Source of the DNA: Patescibacteria group bacterium
Lineage (GTDB): Bacteria; Patescibacteriota; Patescibacteriia; Patescibacteriales; Patescibacteriaceae
Direction: 5' to 3'
Assembly (NCBI GenBank): GCA_028704945.1
Contig: JAQWEL010000002.1
Location: 1 to 64,000 of the forward strand
Length of the DNA stretch: 64,000 bases
The position numbers and the translations under genes are program-made. Every line of letters starts with the position of its first letter. Position 1 is the stretch's first letter. This document shows, in pieces, positions 63,630 through 64,000 of the stretch. The notes beneath the pieces were generated by a model. It did not search any database. It was not told the origin of the DNA and saw only the letters and a list, made by a program, of their open reading frames with translations.

Positions 63630-64000
63630 ATGAATAATAAATTGCCGATAATTATTTTAATTGTTTTTGTTTTAGCTGCTGGTCTAGTCATTTTTTATCT
63701 TTCTAAAAATAGTGATACCAAAAAAGTTGTTCCTGAAAATAATATTATCATTGAAAATAATAAAACCACTCCAAGCGAACCGACAAAGCCAATCATAAAT
63801 ACGCCAACTGGAACAACTTTGACTCCGGCTCAAGTTGAAGCCAGAAAAAAAGAATTAGAACCGATTATTAATAAAGCTATAGAAGAAAAAAAAATTAAGG
63901 TTCAACAAGAGTCAAAGGGCCGAGCGTTCAACGAAGATGAGCTTGATTTCAGGACTGATGCTAAGACTAATGTGGTGACAGAATTAGTCAAAAAACAAGT
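63630..64000 (+). CDS. Membrane-anchored protein, 3' end outside the window
   Basis: ATG 63630 opens a frame that stays open to the window edge (123 full codons). One N-terminal helix (LPIIILIVFVLAAGLVIFYL), a Pro/Thr linker, then a charged helical stretch (TPAQVEARKKELEPIINKAI). TATAAT at 63618-63623 would place the start of transcription at the ATG, so it may be leaderless. It follows the prepilin run. Family not recognisable from this part. Confidence 0.65.
   Translation, partial: MNNKLPIIILIVFVLAAGLVIFYLSKNSDTKKVVPENNIIIENNKTTPSEPTKPIINTPTGTTLTPAQVEARKKELEPIINKAIEEKKIKVQQESKGRAFNEDELDFRTDAKTNVVTELVKKQ

Overview
The window is AT-rich and gene-dense and looks like a chromosome segment from a small-genome Candidate Phyla Radiation bacterium (Patescibacteria, most likely a Parcubacteria-type lineage). 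I infer this from several features. Core genes are short and tightly packed, and most start without a recognisable Shine-Dalgarno. The 23S-5S pair stands apart from any 16S gene. Prepilins with Cys-rich tails, lamin-tail, LCP and RmuC proteins are present, and many small proteins are ones I cannot assign. Several genes, including AI-2E, MFS and the tRNA-adjacent core genes, end in TGA, so the TGA=Gly code of Gracilibacteria/Absconditabacteria is unlikely. No biosynthetic amino-acid or cofactor operons are visible.

Layout. 0-12 kb is mostly core translation on the minus strand: ychF, rplS, hup, secG, rplT-rpmI-infC, an AI-2E-type permease and rpsA. Five tRNAs (Val, Leu, Lys, Met, Arg) lie here with a broken tRNA-Val half-copy, and tRNA-Leu(CAG) follows. 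gpsA, a sensor-like membrane protein and a PEBP protein complete the stretch. 12-16 kb is an accessory island of promoter-led unknown membrane or secreted proteins; one is cut by an in-frame TAA. 16-21 kb holds tRNA-His and the LCP-der-pth cluster. 21-31 kb mixes cell-envelope and replication genes (lgt, polA, murD) with three large prepilins. 31-39 kb holds ruvB, yebC, ruvC, a degenerate MBL protein, gyrA and a membrane-anchored thioredoxin-fold protein. 40-43.5 kb is an unlinked 23S-5S unit with its own promoter and an attenuator-like leader. 43.5-52 kb holds two small genes behind duplicated promoters, PGI/PMI, a giant lamin-tail surface protein, an M16 protease, an OMP-like secreted protein and a second copy of the Cys-rich pilin. 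52-58 kb holds glyS, a Wzy/WaaL-like polymerase, a nucleotidyltransferase-like protein and rmuC. 58-64 kb is a CtpA protease followed by six consecutive prepilin-like genes and the start of another membrane protein.

How it works together. The main accessory theme is the cell surface. Ten prepilin-type proteins carry N-terminal class III signals, and several are fused to C-terminal domains (fibronectin III, DUF1566, FISUMP, LamG, a propeller-like repeat) that look like binding tips. Lgt, SecG, LCP, CtpA and the CxxG thioredoxin-fold protein would process or anchor surface proteins. No pilus ATPase, platform protein or prepilin peptidase is in the window.

The most unusual signal is a family of four intergenic elements of about 95 bp (33.8, 44.8, 54.4 and 57.8 kb). 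They share one architecture: an outer stem of about 20 bp whose sequence differs at every site yet stays complementary, an 8 x 11-12 nt internal loop with conserved bases, then an inner hairpin. I do not recognise this family. There are also two promoter-to-terminator transcription units without a plausible ORF (about 1.3-1.7 kb and 31.15-31.38 kb, both minus strand). A roughly 290-bp structured insertion splits the leader of the second pilin copy. The genes fall into two translation-start classes: core genes without SD, and unknown accessory genes with a strong sigma-70 promoter, leader and SD.
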